Part shown: one piece after another, positions 9,019 through 17,700 of the stretch
Position numbering within the stretch: the first letter of the stretch is position 1
How the letters are laid out: each line of letters opens with the position of its first letter
Origin: JAENVU01 sp038250905
GTDB lineage: Bacteria > Actinomycetota > Acidimicrobiia > IMCC26256 > JAENVU01
NCBI GenBank assembly: GCA_038250905.1
Contig: JBBSBV010000004.1
Location: 62,001-126,000 of the forward strand
Length of the DNA stretch: 64,000 nucleotides
Reading direction: 5' to 3'
Made by a program: the position numbers and the translations under genes
Notes under the pieces: model-generated
Told to the model about the DNA's origin: nothing
The model's input: only the letters and a program-made list of their open reading frames with translations
Databases searched by the model: none

Positions 9019-9798
9019 CTACTTCGGGGGCATCCGGATGCCGCCGTCGACCCGCACCACTTCGGCGTTCATGTACGGGTTGGTGATGAGTTCCATCACC
9101 ATGAAGGCGAGTTCCTCACCGGAGCCGAGCCGCTTCGGGAACAGCACCGACTGACCGAGGTGCGCCTTGAACTGCTCGGAGGCCTCGCCGGTCCCGTAGA
9201 TCGGCGTGTCGATGAGGCCCGGTGCAACGGTGTTGACCCGGATCCCGACCGCGCTCAGGTCGCGGGCGATGGGGAGGGTCATCCCGACGATCCCACCCTT
9301 CGACGCGGAGTACGCGGCCTGGCCGATCTGGCCGTCGAACGCGGCGGCCGATGCCATGTTCACGATTGCGCCGCGCTGGCCGTCGGCGGTGATCGGGTCG
9401 GTCTTGGCCATCGCCGCCGCGCAGAGGCGCAGCATGTTGAACGAACCGAGCAGGTTCACCCTGATGACGAACTCGAACTGGCTCTGGGGCATCGGGTCGT
9501 TGTTGCGGTCGACCGTGCGGCCGGCGCTGCCGAGCCCGGCAGAGTTCACGAGGACGCGTAGCGGTCCCATCTCCGACGCCGCAGCGACCGCGGTGAGGCC
9601 GTCCTCCTCGCTCGAGACGTCGCATTTCACGAACAGCCCACCCAGTTCGGATGCCACCGCGCTGCCCTGCTCCTCGTTGAGGTCGGCGACGACGACCCGC
9701 ACGCCCAACGCCGCGAGTTGGCGCGCCGATGCCTCACCGATACCCGACGCACCTCCGGTGACGACAGCGGATGCTCCGGTGAGATCGAGACGCGGCAT
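9019..9798 (-). CDS. Short-chain dehydrogenase, 3-hydroxyacyl-CoA dehydrogenase type II-like
   Basis: A 259-residue SDR with the Rossmann glycine motif 'VTGGASGIGEA' near residue 11, 'NSAGL' after strand 4 and the catalytic 'YSASKGG' Tyr-Lys pair. The overall pattern, including 'KTDPITADGQRGAIVNMAS' in the middle, resembles type-II 3-hydroxyacyl-CoA dehydrogenases, so a role in beta-oxidation with the nearby acyl-CoA dehydrogenase is plausible. The ATG at 9798 gives the canonical short lead before strand 1 and follows AGAAAGG. An upstream in-frame ATG at 9840 would add residues unlike the family. Confidence 0.88.
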   Translation of the reverse strand: MPRLDLTGASAVVTGGASGIGEASARQLAALGVRVVVADLNEEQGSAVASELGGLFVKCDVSSEEDGLTAVAAASEMGPLRVLVNSAGLGSAGRTVDRNNDPMPQSQFEFVIRVNLLGSFNMLRLCAAAMAKTDPITADGQRGAIVNMASAAAFDGQIGQAAYSASKGGIVGMTLPIARDLSAVGIRVNTVAPGLIDTPIYGTGEASEQFKAHLGQSVLFPKRLGSGEELAFMVMELITNPYMNAEVVRVDGGIRMPPK

Positions 9799-9903
9799 AG
9801 GACGACCTTTCTGGGAACGGCACGCGGGCCGAACTGGCACGCGCCTGAGAAGGTAGTGAGCACGACCACCCGACGCACGATCGGCCGCGGCTGTCGTGGC
9901 GCT

Positions 9904-10599
9904 TCAGGCCGAGGCGGCGGCCGTCTCGGCGAGGCGGCCGTCGATGATGGTGACCACCCGATCGCAGTATGTGGTGACCCGGGCGTCGTGGGTGACGATG
10001 ACCGCGGCCGTGCCGCGCCCCTTGACCTCGGAGCGGATGAGGTCCATGACCTGCTCACCCAGGTGCGTGTCGAGCGCGGAGGTCGGCTCGTCGAACAGCA
10101 CGAGCTTCGGCTCGTTCATCAGCGCGCGCCCGACGGCGACCCGCTGGCGCTCGCCGCCGGAGAGCTGGCGCGGCAGGTTGTCGTGGCGGTGTCCGAGCCC
10201 GAGTTCGTCGAGCAGCTGGTCCGCTCGGGTGGTCGCCTGCTTGCGTCCCGCGCGGCCACCGCTCAGTTCGCCGACCACGAGCAGGTTCTCCCGGGCGGTG
10301 AGGAAGGGCACGAGGTTCACGGTCTGGAACACGAAACCGACTTGCTCACCGCGAAATCGGGTGAGCTCCTTCGCGTTGTAGCCCGTGATGTTCTCGCCAC
10401 CGACCAGCACCGAGCCCTCGGTCGGCGTGAGCAGGCCACCGGCGATCGAGATGAGGGTGGTCTTGCCGGAGCCCGACGGCCCGATGAGCCCGATCATCTC
10501 GTCGGCCGCCACCGTGAGGTTCGCGTCGTCGAGCGCCACGATGTCGTCGTCACCCGATCGGTAGACCTTCGAGACATGGTCGAGTTGCAGTGCGGTCAC
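9904..10599 (-). CDS. ABC transporter ATP-binding protein, MacB/LolD type
   Basis: A 231-residue ATPase with Walker A 'GPSGSGKTT' (about residues 40-48), signature 'LSGGERQR' and Walker B 'LVLFDEPTSALD'. Its size and its two FtsX-like permease partners place it in the LolD/MacB mechanotransmission class rather than among importers. A GAGGAG Shine-Dalgarno precedes the GTG start. It is the last gene of the three-gene operon 9904-12828, 10 bp after the permease. Confidence 0.93.
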   Translation of the reverse strand: MTALQLDHVSKVYRSGDDDIVALDDANLTVAADEMIGLIGPSGSGKTTLISIAGGLLTPTEGSVLVGGENITGYNAKELTRFRGEQVGFVFQTVNLVPFLTARENLLVVGELSGGRAGRKQATTRADQLLDELGLGHRHDNLPRQLSGGERQRVAVGRALMNEPKLVLFDEPTSALDTHLGEQVMDLIRSEVKGRGTAAVIVTHDARVTTYCDRVVTIIDGRLAETAAASA

Positions 10600-10609
10600 G
10601 GTGTTCTCC

Positions 10610-11710
10610 TCACGTACCGGTGCCGATGGCCGTCACGGGATCGATGCGGGCGATGCGACGGAGCGAGATCGCGCCGCCGATCGCGGCCGTCAGCAGGATC
10701 CCGCCGAAGGTGGTGATGGCGCGGGACCCGACGAGCAGGATCGGGATGCGCGCAGGGAGGAGCGACGTGAGTCCCAGCGTGATGAGGCCACCGATCAGGA
10801 AGGCGGCCGTCGCAACGATCAGCGCCTGCAACAGGACTCCCGCGAACAGGCGACGGGTGGTGGTGCCGATCGCCTTGAGGACGCCGTAGATCGGCGAGCG
10901 CTCCAGCGTCAGGAGCGCGAAGAACAGCGCGACGACCAGACCCACCACGACGAAGGTGACCCCGATGATTCCGTTGAAGGTCGACTTCTGCTGCCGGGTA
11001 CCCGGCGACGCGAGGACGGCTGCGTCCTTGGTGAGCGTCGCGGTGGCGTTGCCGGTCGCGCGATCGATGCGCCGGGCGAGGACACCGGGATCGCCGGGTC
11101 CGTCGGCCACGAAGACCTGGAACTCACCGGCGGCGAACGGAGCATCCGGCCGGCTCGCGTTCTGGGCGCGACGCCAGGTGTCGGGTGCCACCCACAGCGA
11201 ACCCTGCAGGAGGTAGTTGGTGTCCTCGACCCAGCCCCGGACACGGATGGGAACCTCGCGCGGACCCAACCGGAGCGTCTGGCCGACACGGACACCGAAT
11301 GCCTCGAGCCGACGGTCGGCCCACGCATCGCCGGGCGGGGGGACGGCGGGCACCCCGGTCGGCGGCCGCTGGTATCCGATCACCGCGGCGTCCGCGAGGG
11401 TCGTCTCGCCCGGAACCTTGGCGCCGAGGAGACTGATGCCGAGGCCCCCGACCGCCGTGACGCCGGAGATCCGCTCGATCTGCGCTCGCGTCGTCGTGTC
11501 CAGGCGCGAGCGGATGATGGAGTCGTTCGCGTCGGCGGAGTACACGACGACCGCCGCCCGTTGGGCACGCAGCGCTCCGGTCGCACCGATGTAGAGGCCG
11601 TCGAGCAGACCGCCGAGGAACAGCAGGAGCACCGTCAGCAGGATCAGCGCGGCCGTGACGGGGCCGAAGCGCCCGGGACGGCGGCGCAACTCGCGCAGGG
11701 CGATCCTCAT
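10610..11710 (-). CDS. ABC transporter permease, FtsX/MacB-like
   Basis: A 366-residue protein with one N-terminal membrane helix (about residues 15-40), a large extracytoplasmic domain (about 45-240) and three C-terminal helices (about 243-355). This is the FtsX/MacB_PCD architecture. 'LERSPIYGVLKAIGTT' is the coupling-helix region that docks on the ATPase. Its start codon overlaps the stop of the second permease by 4 bp, which implies translational coupling. The pair would form a heterodimeric permease acting on an envelope substrate that cannot be read from sequence. Confidence 0.9.
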   Translation of the reverse strand: MRIALRELRRRPGRFGPVTAALILLTVLLLFLGGLLDGLYIGATGALRAQRAAVVVYSADANDSIIRSRLDTTTRAQIERISGVTAVGGLGISLLGAKVPGETTLADAAVIGYQRPPTGVPAVPPPGDAWADRRLEAFGVRVGQTLRLGPREVPIRVRGWVEDTNYLLQGSLWVAPDTWRRAQNASRPDAPFAAGEFQVFVADGPGDPGVLARRIDRATGNATATLTKDAAVLASPGTRQQKSTFNGIIGVTFVVVGLVVALFFALLTLERSPIYGVLKAIGTTTRRLFAGVLLQALIVATAAFLIGGLITLGLTSLLPARIPILLVGSRAITTFGGILLTAAIGGAISLRRIARIDPVTAIGTGT

Positions 11711-12828
11711 GCGTCGAGGCTCCCGGGAACGGTCGCGCGCACCGGGTCGATGCGCAGTACCCGGCGGGCGGCACCGAGCGCGGCGACGAGTGAGAGTCCG
11801 AGCACCAGGGCCCCGGTCTGGAGGAGGGCGCCGATCTCGACCCGGGCGCCCAGGCTGTTCCCGGCGGCATTGAGCGCGAGCCAGCCGAGGAGTCCACCGA
11901 TCACCACGCCGCCGAGGACGACCACGACCACCTGGACCAGCAGGGCGCGGACGAGTGCCCCAGCCCGTACCCCGATCGCTCGCAGGAGCGTGAGCGACTG
12001 CGCTTTCTGCACGGTGAGGATGAGGAAGAAGAGGCCGGCAACGACGACGACCACGAAGAAGCAGAGGAGCACGATCGCTCCGATGGATTCGCCGACGCTT
12101 GCGACCCCCGGCGATTCCGCGACGGCCTGGTCACGCGTGAGCGCCTCGATGCCGGGGACGGTGTGGTTGATCCGATCCCGTACCGTGGCGGGGGTCACGC
12201 CCGGGTCGGCGGTCGCGACGACGGCCGACGGCATGACCACGACCGCGGCGGGGTTCGCGTCCTTGCGGGTTTGCTGGTAGGTGGCGAACGTGGTGAACAG
12301 CGTCGGGCTGACCGAGTAGTTGGCGTCACGTGCGATGCCGACGATGCGCATTGCCCGGGTGCTGTGCTCGATGCGAACGGTGGCGCCGAGACGGAAGCCC
12401 TTGGCCGAGTTCCCGTCGCTCGCGACCGCTTCGAAGTCGGCGCGGGGGAGGCGACCGCTGATGACGGTGGTCGGAGCACCGGGCTTGCCCAACTGGTATG
12501 CGAACAGCGCCGTGTCTCGGAGCTGCCCGCCCGCCTGAACACTGAAGGTCCCCTCGCCGAGCGGTCCCGCGGCCGCGACGCCGGGTACCGCGGCGACCGC
12601 GCTCACCGCGTCGAGCGGGACCCGTGAGCCCTCGAGGTTCTTCCGGGCGTCCGCGCTGTAGACGAGCACGGTGCCGGACTGGTGGTCGATCGCGCCGATG
12701 AACTGGCGGATCAACGCGCCGGTCAGTGCCTGGACGAACACGATGAGGAAGACGAGCAGGCCGACCGCGCCTCCGAGGAGGAGAAAACGCGCGCGGGATC
12801 GGGTGATCTCGCGCCAGGCCAGGAACAT
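11707..12828 (-). CDS. ABC transporter permease, FtsX/MacB-like (first gene of operon)
   Basis: A 373-residue paralogue of the downstream permease with the same one-plus-three helix topology; 'QKAQSLTLLRAIGVRAG' corresponds to the coupling helix before the last two membrane segments. The periplasmic part (about residues 45-245) differs between the paralogues, as in heterodimeric exporters. The ATG has no Shine-Dalgarno, but TAGCTT lies 7 nt upstream (12836-12841), a leaderless-promoter arrangement, so this is the likely operon promoter. Confidence 0.9.
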   Translation of the reverse strand: MFLAWREITRSRARFLLLGGAVGLLVFLIVFVQALTGALIRQFIGAIDHQSGTVLVYSADARKNLEGSRVPLDAVSAVAAVPGVAAAGPLGEGTFSVQAGGQLRDTALFAYQLGKPGAPTTVISGRLPRADFEAVASDGNSAKGFRLGATVRIEHSTRAMRIVGIARDANYSVSPTLFTTFATYQQTRKDANPAAVVVMPSAVVATADPGVTPATVRDRINHTVPGIEALTRDQAVAESPGVASVGESIGAIVLLCFFVVVVVAGLFFLILTVQKAQSLTLLRAIGVRAGALVRALLVQVVVVVLGGVVIGGLLGWLALNAAGNSLGARVEIGALLQTGALVLGLSLVAALGAARRVLRIDPVRATVPGSLDA

Positions 12829-12835
12829 GCCGACG

Positions 12836-12841
12836 AAGCTA
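12836..12841 (-). promoter_or_regulatory. Putative -10 box of ABC operon (leaderless)
   Basis: TAGCTT, read on the minus strand, sits 7 nt before the ATG at 12828. It fits the TANNNT pattern seen before several other starts here. Confidence 0.4.
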
Positions 12842-12919
12842 GGCCACGCGCCGGACCGATCCCCGAGCGGCCGGCGACCGGGGGAACTACGACGGACGAC
12901 GATGCGTCTTTCGGTCCCG

Positions 12920-14221
12920 TCAGTCGTTCGCGACGGTGACGCGGGCGACCGTGGGGAACGCGCAGTAATAGATGTCGCGGCCGAATCCCGGGGCCAGGAA
13001 CACGACGGACTGCAGTGGACTGCCGGTGTCGACCCGGCCCCGCTCCGCGCCGGTTTCGATGTCGAGCACCACGAGTTGATCCATCATGCGGTCGGCGTCG
13101 TGGTCGGCGGTCACCAACTCGCCGGTGTCGGGATACAGGATCGGATGGCAGCCGTGGTTCTGCGAGCGGGTCCAGCGCGGCTCGGCGGAACCGTCGGGAG
13201 TGAGGTCGAACGCGGCGAGCACGCCGTTGCCGCTGTCGTACCCGACCGCGATGTTCCGGCTCGGGTCGATCGCCGGTGGATTTGCGACGATGCCGTTCGG
13301 CAGCCCGCAGATCTCGGTGAGCGTGACCGCGCCGGTCTCGAGATCCACCCGCACCAGGTGGAGTGGGGCCGGCGAGATGCCCCGGCCGCGGAACGTGCCC
13401 GCGTACTGGTCACTGCCGGCGCCGTTGTCGAGGAACCACGCGGCGTCGGGTGTCATCACCGCGTCCCACCCGTACGTCTGCCCCTCGATCGTGCGGTACC
13501 GCGGCTGGAACGAGGTGTCGACCGAGAGATCCCGACCGTCCCACGTGGCGCGGAAGAGGTGATGGTCGCCGACGGTATACACGGTCGGGCCGACGGCGGA
13601 GAGCCGCGCGATCGACGGTTCGGGCAGCGTGGCCCTTCCCACGACCGCGAGGTCGTCGGGTTCGAGGACGAGCAGTTCGCACGTCGGGTCGTCGAGCATC
13701 GGTACGCCCGGGGGAAGGTCGCCGCCGAAGTCCTTGGTGACGAGATGACCGTCGGGCAGGATCACGAAACTGTTGTACGGACGGTCGCGCGGCAGCGTCA
13801 CGGTGGCGACGACGTCCAGGGTCGGGCTCAGGCGGTGCGCGTGCCGGCCGAACACGACGTAGAGGGATCCGTTGGCGTGGGCGGCAAGTCCGCCCGGCCA
13901 GGTCTTCCCGCCGGGCAGGTCGGGCGAGCGCCGGACCGCTTCGAGCGACACCGGGTCGATCTGTTCGACCCACGAGATCGCGTCGGCACCGCCGGTGTGA
14001 CGGAGCAGGTAGACCTCGCCCGGATCGCGCAACACGACCATGGTGGCCACGATGGCCTCCCGGTTCGTGCACTCCAGGTGCTCGCCCGCGCCGAGCCCGA
14101 GTCCGGCGCCCGAGCGCGGTACCTCGGTCCGACGTGGACCGCCGTCCTCGCCCGGCCACCGGCTCGGCCAGTAGCCCGCGTCGGGGTCGTTGAGGGTGGT
14201 CGCGGCGTCGTGGTCGGTCAC
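12920..14221 (-). CDS. Cytoplasmic beta-propeller / SMP-30-like protein
   Basis: A 433-residue protein with no signal peptide. Repeated blade-like strands carry Gly-Asp turns: 'NGSLYVVFGRH', 'SFVILPDGHLVTKDFGG', 'YGWDAVMTPDAAWFLDNGAG', 'ILYPDTGELVTADHD'. The pattern resembles SMP-30/gluconolactonase and YVTN propellers, but I cannot place it in one family. A GTG at 14221 preceded by GAGGATCACCAC gives a good Shine-Dalgarno; the longer upstream frame runs through the next gene in the wrong phase. It is followed by the ABC operon and preceded by the haem lipoprotein, all on the same strand. Confidence 0.75.
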   Translation of the reverse strand: MTDHDAATTLNDPDAGYWPSRWPGEDGGPRRTEVPRSGAGLGLGAGEHLECTNREAIVATMVVLRDPGEVYLLRHTGGADAISWVEQIDPVSLEAVRRSPDLPGGKTWPGGLAAHANGSLYVVFGRHAHRLSPTLDVVATVTLPRDRPYNSFVILPDGHLVTKDFGGDLPPGVPMLDDPTCELLVLEPDDLAVVGRATLPEPSIARLSAVGPTVYTVGDHHLFRATWDGRDLSVDTSFQPRYRTIEGQTYGWDAVMTPDAAWFLDNGAGSDQYAGTFRGRGISPAPLHLVRVDLETGAVTLTEICGLPNGIVANPPAIDPSRNIAVGYDSGNGVLAAFDLTPDGSAEPRWTRSQNHGCHPILYPDTGELVTADHDADRMMDQLVVLDIETGAERGRVDTGSPLQSVVFLAPGFGRDIYYCAFPTVARVTVAND

Positions 14222-14319
14222 GTGGTGATCCTCGCAGACGCGCCGGCCCGACTCGGTGGTCGCGTGCTGGTGCACGGCCACCGGTCGGTTCGGCGACCCT
14301 CGTCGCGTGCGGTTCGTGT

Positions 14320-14895
14320 TCAGCTCTTCGTGGTGAGGGGGCGCGGGTCCGCTTCCTGGATGCCGCGGATCAGGTCGTCGCCGATGGGCAACGGCGCGCA
14401 CCCGTGGTCCTTCTCGCACACCATGTCGAACTTGCCCTTGGCGAGTTCGTGGCAGCTGGCGCAGTTCCCGCCGAACCGGTTGACCACCTTGCTCGCGCCG
14501 CGGTGGACGATCGTGGTGCCGACGGCGTTGGTGTCGAGGAAGAAGAACTCCCAGTCGCTCGTCTTCGCGTTGTAGCCGTGGTGCCGCTTGACCATCGCTT
14601 CCTGCGGGACGAGCTGGAGGATGGTGCCCACCGGGTAGACGCCACCCTTGTTCGCGGTGGCGATCGCCACGGCCTGCTCGAGGTGGCCGAGCTTGTTGTC
14701 CACGAAGAAGCCGCGCACCTTCGTCATGTCGTGCAGGTTCTTGAAGTCGGCGGCTTGCATCACGAAGTCCTCGGCCGGCTTCGGCTTCGACGGGGGAGCG
14801 ACCTTGCCGGTGGCGGAACCGCAGCCACCGATGGCGACGAAGATCGCCAGGCTGACCGCGGGCACCGAGAACCACGGGGAACGAATGGATCGCAT
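14320..14895 (-). CDS. Cytochrome P460-like lipoprotein with one c-type haem motif
   Basis: A 191-residue exported protein. Residues 1-25 form a lipoprotein signal ending in the lipobox IGGC (Cys25). 'CASCH' at about 145-149 is a CXXCH haem c attachment site. The preceding body ('GVYPVGTILQLVPQEA', 'DWEFFFLD') has the beta-sandwich pattern of cytochrome P460 and cytochrome c'-beta proteins. Members of that group bind haem and small ligands such as NO or hydroxylamine. It is probably membrane-anchored on the outer face. The start at 14895 fits the signal peptide, with GGAG upstream. A ligand role is inference. Confidence 0.8.
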   Translation of the reverse strand: MRSIRSPWFSVPAVSLAIFVAIGGCGSATGKVAPPSKPKPAEDFVMQAADFKNLHDMTKVRGFFVDNKLGHLEQAVAIATANKGGVYPVGTILQLVPQEAMVKRHHGYNAKTSDWEFFFLDTNAVGTTIVHRGASKVVNRFGGNCASCHELAKGKFDMVCEKDHGCAPLPIGDDLIRGIQEADPRPLTTKS

Positions 14896-15051
14896 GCGGA
14901 GACTCCGGTTCGGTCCGCGCCGACACGCGGATCGCGGCGGAGCGTAGCGGCGGGGTTGCGTGCCGGTGCCCGAGATCGCCGGGTCCCATGACCAAAGTCC
15001 CAGGCCGATGAGGCTCGATCCGAACGCGGCGCACGCCCGGACCGACGGTCC

Positions 15052-15057
15052 TACGCT
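15052..15057 (+). promoter_or_regulatory. Putative -10 box, leaderless DUF2277 gene
   Basis: TACGCT lies 7 nt before the ATG at 15065. No Shine-Dalgarno is present in the intervening sequence. Confidence 0.4.
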
Positions 15058-15064
15058 GGTCGGC

Positions 15065-15370
15065 ATGTGCCGGAACATCACCGAACTCCGCGGCCTCGAG
15101 CCGCCCGCCACCCGTGACGAGATCGAGGCCGCGGCGCGGCAGTTCGTCCGCAAGATCAGCGGTGTCGCGAAACCCAAGGGCGACGTCGCCGCCGCGATGG
15201 AGGCGGCCGCGTTGCAGATTGCGCACATCAGTGAGCATCTGCTCGCGGATCTGCCGGCCCGGCGTCAACCGCCGAAATCGGATCCACCGTTGCGCCGCCC
15301 CGAGGTGCGCGCCCGGCTCGGGCTTCCGCCCTTCGAAGCCGCCCCCGGGCCCGCCCTCCGCGCGCAGTAA
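15065..15370 (+). CDS. DUF2277 family protein
   Basis: A 101-residue protein starting MCRNITELRGLEPPAT, the conserved opening of DUF2277 proteins, followed by helices containing 'FVRKISGVAKPKGD'. The conserved N-terminal Cys-Arg-Asn is the family hallmark; the function is unknown. I start at 15065 because the family begins exactly at MCRN, although the frame is open further upstream. Divergent from the P460-like gene. Confidence 0.85.
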   Translation: MCRNITELRGLEPPATRDEIEAAARQFVRKISGVAKPKGDVAAAMEAAALQIAHISEHLLADLPARRQPPKSDPPLRRPEVRARLGLPPFEAAPGPALRAQ

Positions 15371-15400
15371 CCGCCGACCCTCCGAGGTTCGTTTCGGTCG

Positions 15401-15478
15401 GAGTGCGTGCGAACGAGCAATCAGGGCGGAGCGAGCCTCGCGTCAGGCGTGACCGCCAGGAGTGCGTGCGAACGAGCC
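15401..15478 (+). repeat. Intergenic repeat family, copy A (partial)
   Basis: An 18-bp sequence (gagtgcgtgcgaacgagc) occurs exactly at 15401-15418 and again at 15460-15477. The segment 15426-15478 aligns with copies at 32531, 34631 and 56454 (inverted): GGAGCGAGCCTC near the left end, a G(C)ATGAC-like centre and AGGAG-CG-GCGAACGAGCC at the right. It lies between convergent genes, and its right part encodes the last residues of the MMPL protein. Confidence 0.65.
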
Positions 15479-17626
15479 ATCGAGCGCCGCGAGTTCGGCG
15501 TCGAGGTCGGGCTGACCCTCGATGTTCATGCGGGGCAGGATGCGGTCGAGCCACGCGGGGAGCCACCAGTTGCGGTCGCCGAGGAGTTCCATCGTCGCCG
15601 GGACGAGGATGAGCCGGACGATGGTGGCGTCGACGAACACCGCGACCGACATGCCGAGGCCGAAGACCTTCAGTGACCGGTCGGGTCCGAGCACGAACGC
15701 ACCGAACACGCAGACCATGATCGCAGCCGCCGCGGTGATCACGCGTGCCGTCGCCGCGAGCCCGCTGGCGACCGCCTCCGCGTTGTCGCCGGTGCGGTCG
15801 TAATCCTCCTTGATGCGCGAGAGCAGGAATACCTCGTAGTCCATCGAGAGACCGAACACGACCGCGAAGAGCATGAGCGGGGCCCACGACTCGATCGGGC
15901 CCTCCTTCCCGACGCCGATCAGGCTCGCGCCCCAGCCCCACTGGAAGACCGCGACCATCACCCCGTACGCGGCTCCCACCGACAGCAGGTTCATGATCAC
16001 CGCCTTCAGCGGGACGAGCAGGCTCCGGAACACGATCATGAGCAGGACGAAGGAGAGCAGCAGCACGAACCCGACGACGACGGGGAGCATCCGCGCGGTG
16101 TAAGCCGCGAAGTCGTCGGCGGCGGCCGGGAACCCACCGACCGCGACCCGCGCGGTGGTGCCCGCGGTGGCCTCCGGGACGATGTGGTCACGCAGGCGGT
16201 TCACGAGGTCGTCGGTGGCGGCGTCCTGGGGTGACGTGGTGGGGAACACCTGCAGAATGGCCGCGGTGCCGGCCGGGTTCGGCCGGGGCGGCGTGGCGAA
16301 CGCGACACCGCGCGTCTGGTTGAGGGTGGCCGACAGCCGATCCAGTACCGCGACGTCGCGGCCCCCTTCCGGTGTCTCGGCCGCGAGGAGGAGGGGTCCG
16401 TTGAAGCCGGGACCGAAGCCCTTCGCGAGCAGGTCGTACGCGCGTCGGGTGGTGCTCGAGGTGGGTGAGTTCCCCGCATCGCCGAACCCGAGCCGCAGCG
16501 ACCCGATCGGCAGCGCGATCACGATCAGCACCAGCAATGCGCCGATGAACGCCGGCCACGGCCGGCGCTGCACGAACTTGGCCCAGCGGCTCCAGAACGC
16601 GGGCCGGTCGGTCTCCCGGCTCCGGTGGGGGAGTCCGAAGCGGTCGATGTTCTTGCCCACGAACCCGAGGAGTGCCGGGAGGAGCGTGACCGAGCCGAGC
16701 ATGGTGAACACCACGCCGATCGTCATGCCGACCGCGACCCCACGGAACGTCTCGGTGTTGAGGATGAGCAACCCGAGGAGGGAGATGACGACGGTCGAGC
16801 CCGCGAACAGCACGGCCCGGCCCGCGGTGTCGAGCGCGACGACCACCGACGTCTCGGGACCATGACCCTTGGCCAGCGTCTCGCGGTAGCGCGTGACGAT
16901 GAACAGCGCGTAGTCGATGCCGACGCCGATCGAGACCATCAAGGTGGCCTGGGTCGTGAAGTTCGGCATGTTCATGAAGTTGGCGACGAGCGCGACGAGC
17001 GCGGTGCCACACCCGATGCCGAACAGTGCCGTCGCGATCGGCAGGCCCATCGCGAGGAGCGAGCCGAACGCGATGAGGAGGATGAGCATGGCGAGGAAGA
17101 GCCCGACGGCCTCACTGCCGAACTGCTGGTCGTTGAAGATCTCGTTGCCGAGTTCGATCTGCAGTCCGTCGCGTTGCGCACCGTCCCGGAGTCCCTTGAT
17201 CTTGGTGGCGGCGTCCTCGTACTGCTTGGACGACCGGTCGCGGAAGTTCAGCTCGGCGTACGCGATCTTCCCGTCGGGCGAGATCTGGCGCTCGTTACCT
17301 TGTTGGTAGGGACTGACCACCTGCGTGCCGCCGACCTGCTGCTCGATGTCGGCGAACAACTGCTTCATCGCGGTCTCGACCGGCGCGGTGCGCACACCCC
17401 GCGGGTCGGTGAACGCGATCTGCGCCGACCGTCCGGCGCGCTCGACGAAGCCCCGGTTCTTCAAGGTGTCGAACGCGCGCTGGCTCTCGGATCCGGGCAG
17501 TCCCTGTTGGACCTGGAACACGCCGCCGGCCGAACTCGACGCGATCGAGAGACCCACGAGGACGAGGATCCAGGCCGCGAGCACAGAGCGGCGGCGGCGG
17601 AAACAGGCGCGAGCGAGGGACTGCAT
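15443..17626 (-). CDS. MMPL family RND-type transporter
   Basis: A 727-residue protein with the RND layout: a helix at residues 13-35, an extracytoplasmic domain (about 40-180), five to six helices (about 180-375), a second extracytoplasmic domain (about 380-520), then a second helix block (about 525-690). 'VGIDYALFIVTRYRE' is the TM4 proton-relay region of MMPL proteins, repeated as 'GLSMDYEVFLLSRIKE' in the second half. Such pumps export lipids or drugs using the proton gradient. GGAG precedes the ATG. The C-terminus is encoded by an intergenic repeat element. Confidence 0.92.
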   Translation of the reverse strand: MQSLARACFRRRRSVLAAWILVLVGLSIASSSAGGVFQVQQGLPGSESQRAFDTLKNRGFVERAGRSAQIAFTDPRGVRTAPVETAMKQLFADIEQQVGGTQVVSPYQQGNERQISPDGKIAYAELNFRDRSSKQYEDAATKIKGLRDGAQRDGLQIELGNEIFNDQQFGSEAVGLFLAMLILLIAFGSLLAMGLPIATALFGIGCGTALVALVANFMNMPNFTTQATLMVSIGVGIDYALFIVTRYRETLAKGHGPETSVVVALDTAGRAVLFAGSTVVISLLGLLILNTETFRGVAVGMTIGVVFTMLGSVTLLPALLGFVGKNIDRFGLPHRSRETDRPAFWSRWAKFVQRRPWPAFIGALLVLIVIALPIGSLRLGFGDAGNSPTSSTTRRAYDLLAKGFGPGFNGPLLLAAETPEGGRDVAVLDRLSATLNQTRGVAFATPPRPNPAGTAAILQVFPTTSPQDAATDDLVNRLRDHIVPEATAGTTARVAVGGFPAAADDFAAYTARMLPVVVGFVLLLSFVLLMIVFRSLLVPLKAVIMNLLSVGAAYGVMVAVFQWGWGASLIGVGKEGPIESWAPLMLFAVVFGLSMDYEVFLLSRIKEDYDRTGDNAEAVASGLAATARVITAAAAIMVCVFGAFVLGPDRSLKVFGLGMSVAVFVDATIVRLILVPATMELLGDRNWWLPAWLDRILPRMNIEGQPDLDAELAALDGSFARTPGGHA

Positions 17627-17700
17627 CGAGCGACTCCAGGAAAATGCGGCGGGGCGTCGAGGGTACGACGCGCGCGCCGCGGTTCACACTGTGGCAGGGG

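Noticed and set aside
12920..15268. A single 782-residue protein covering the propeller gene and upstream region
   Set aside because: The N-terminal 350 residues are antisense or out of phase with the P460-like gene; the GTG at 14221 has a good Shine-Dalgarno.
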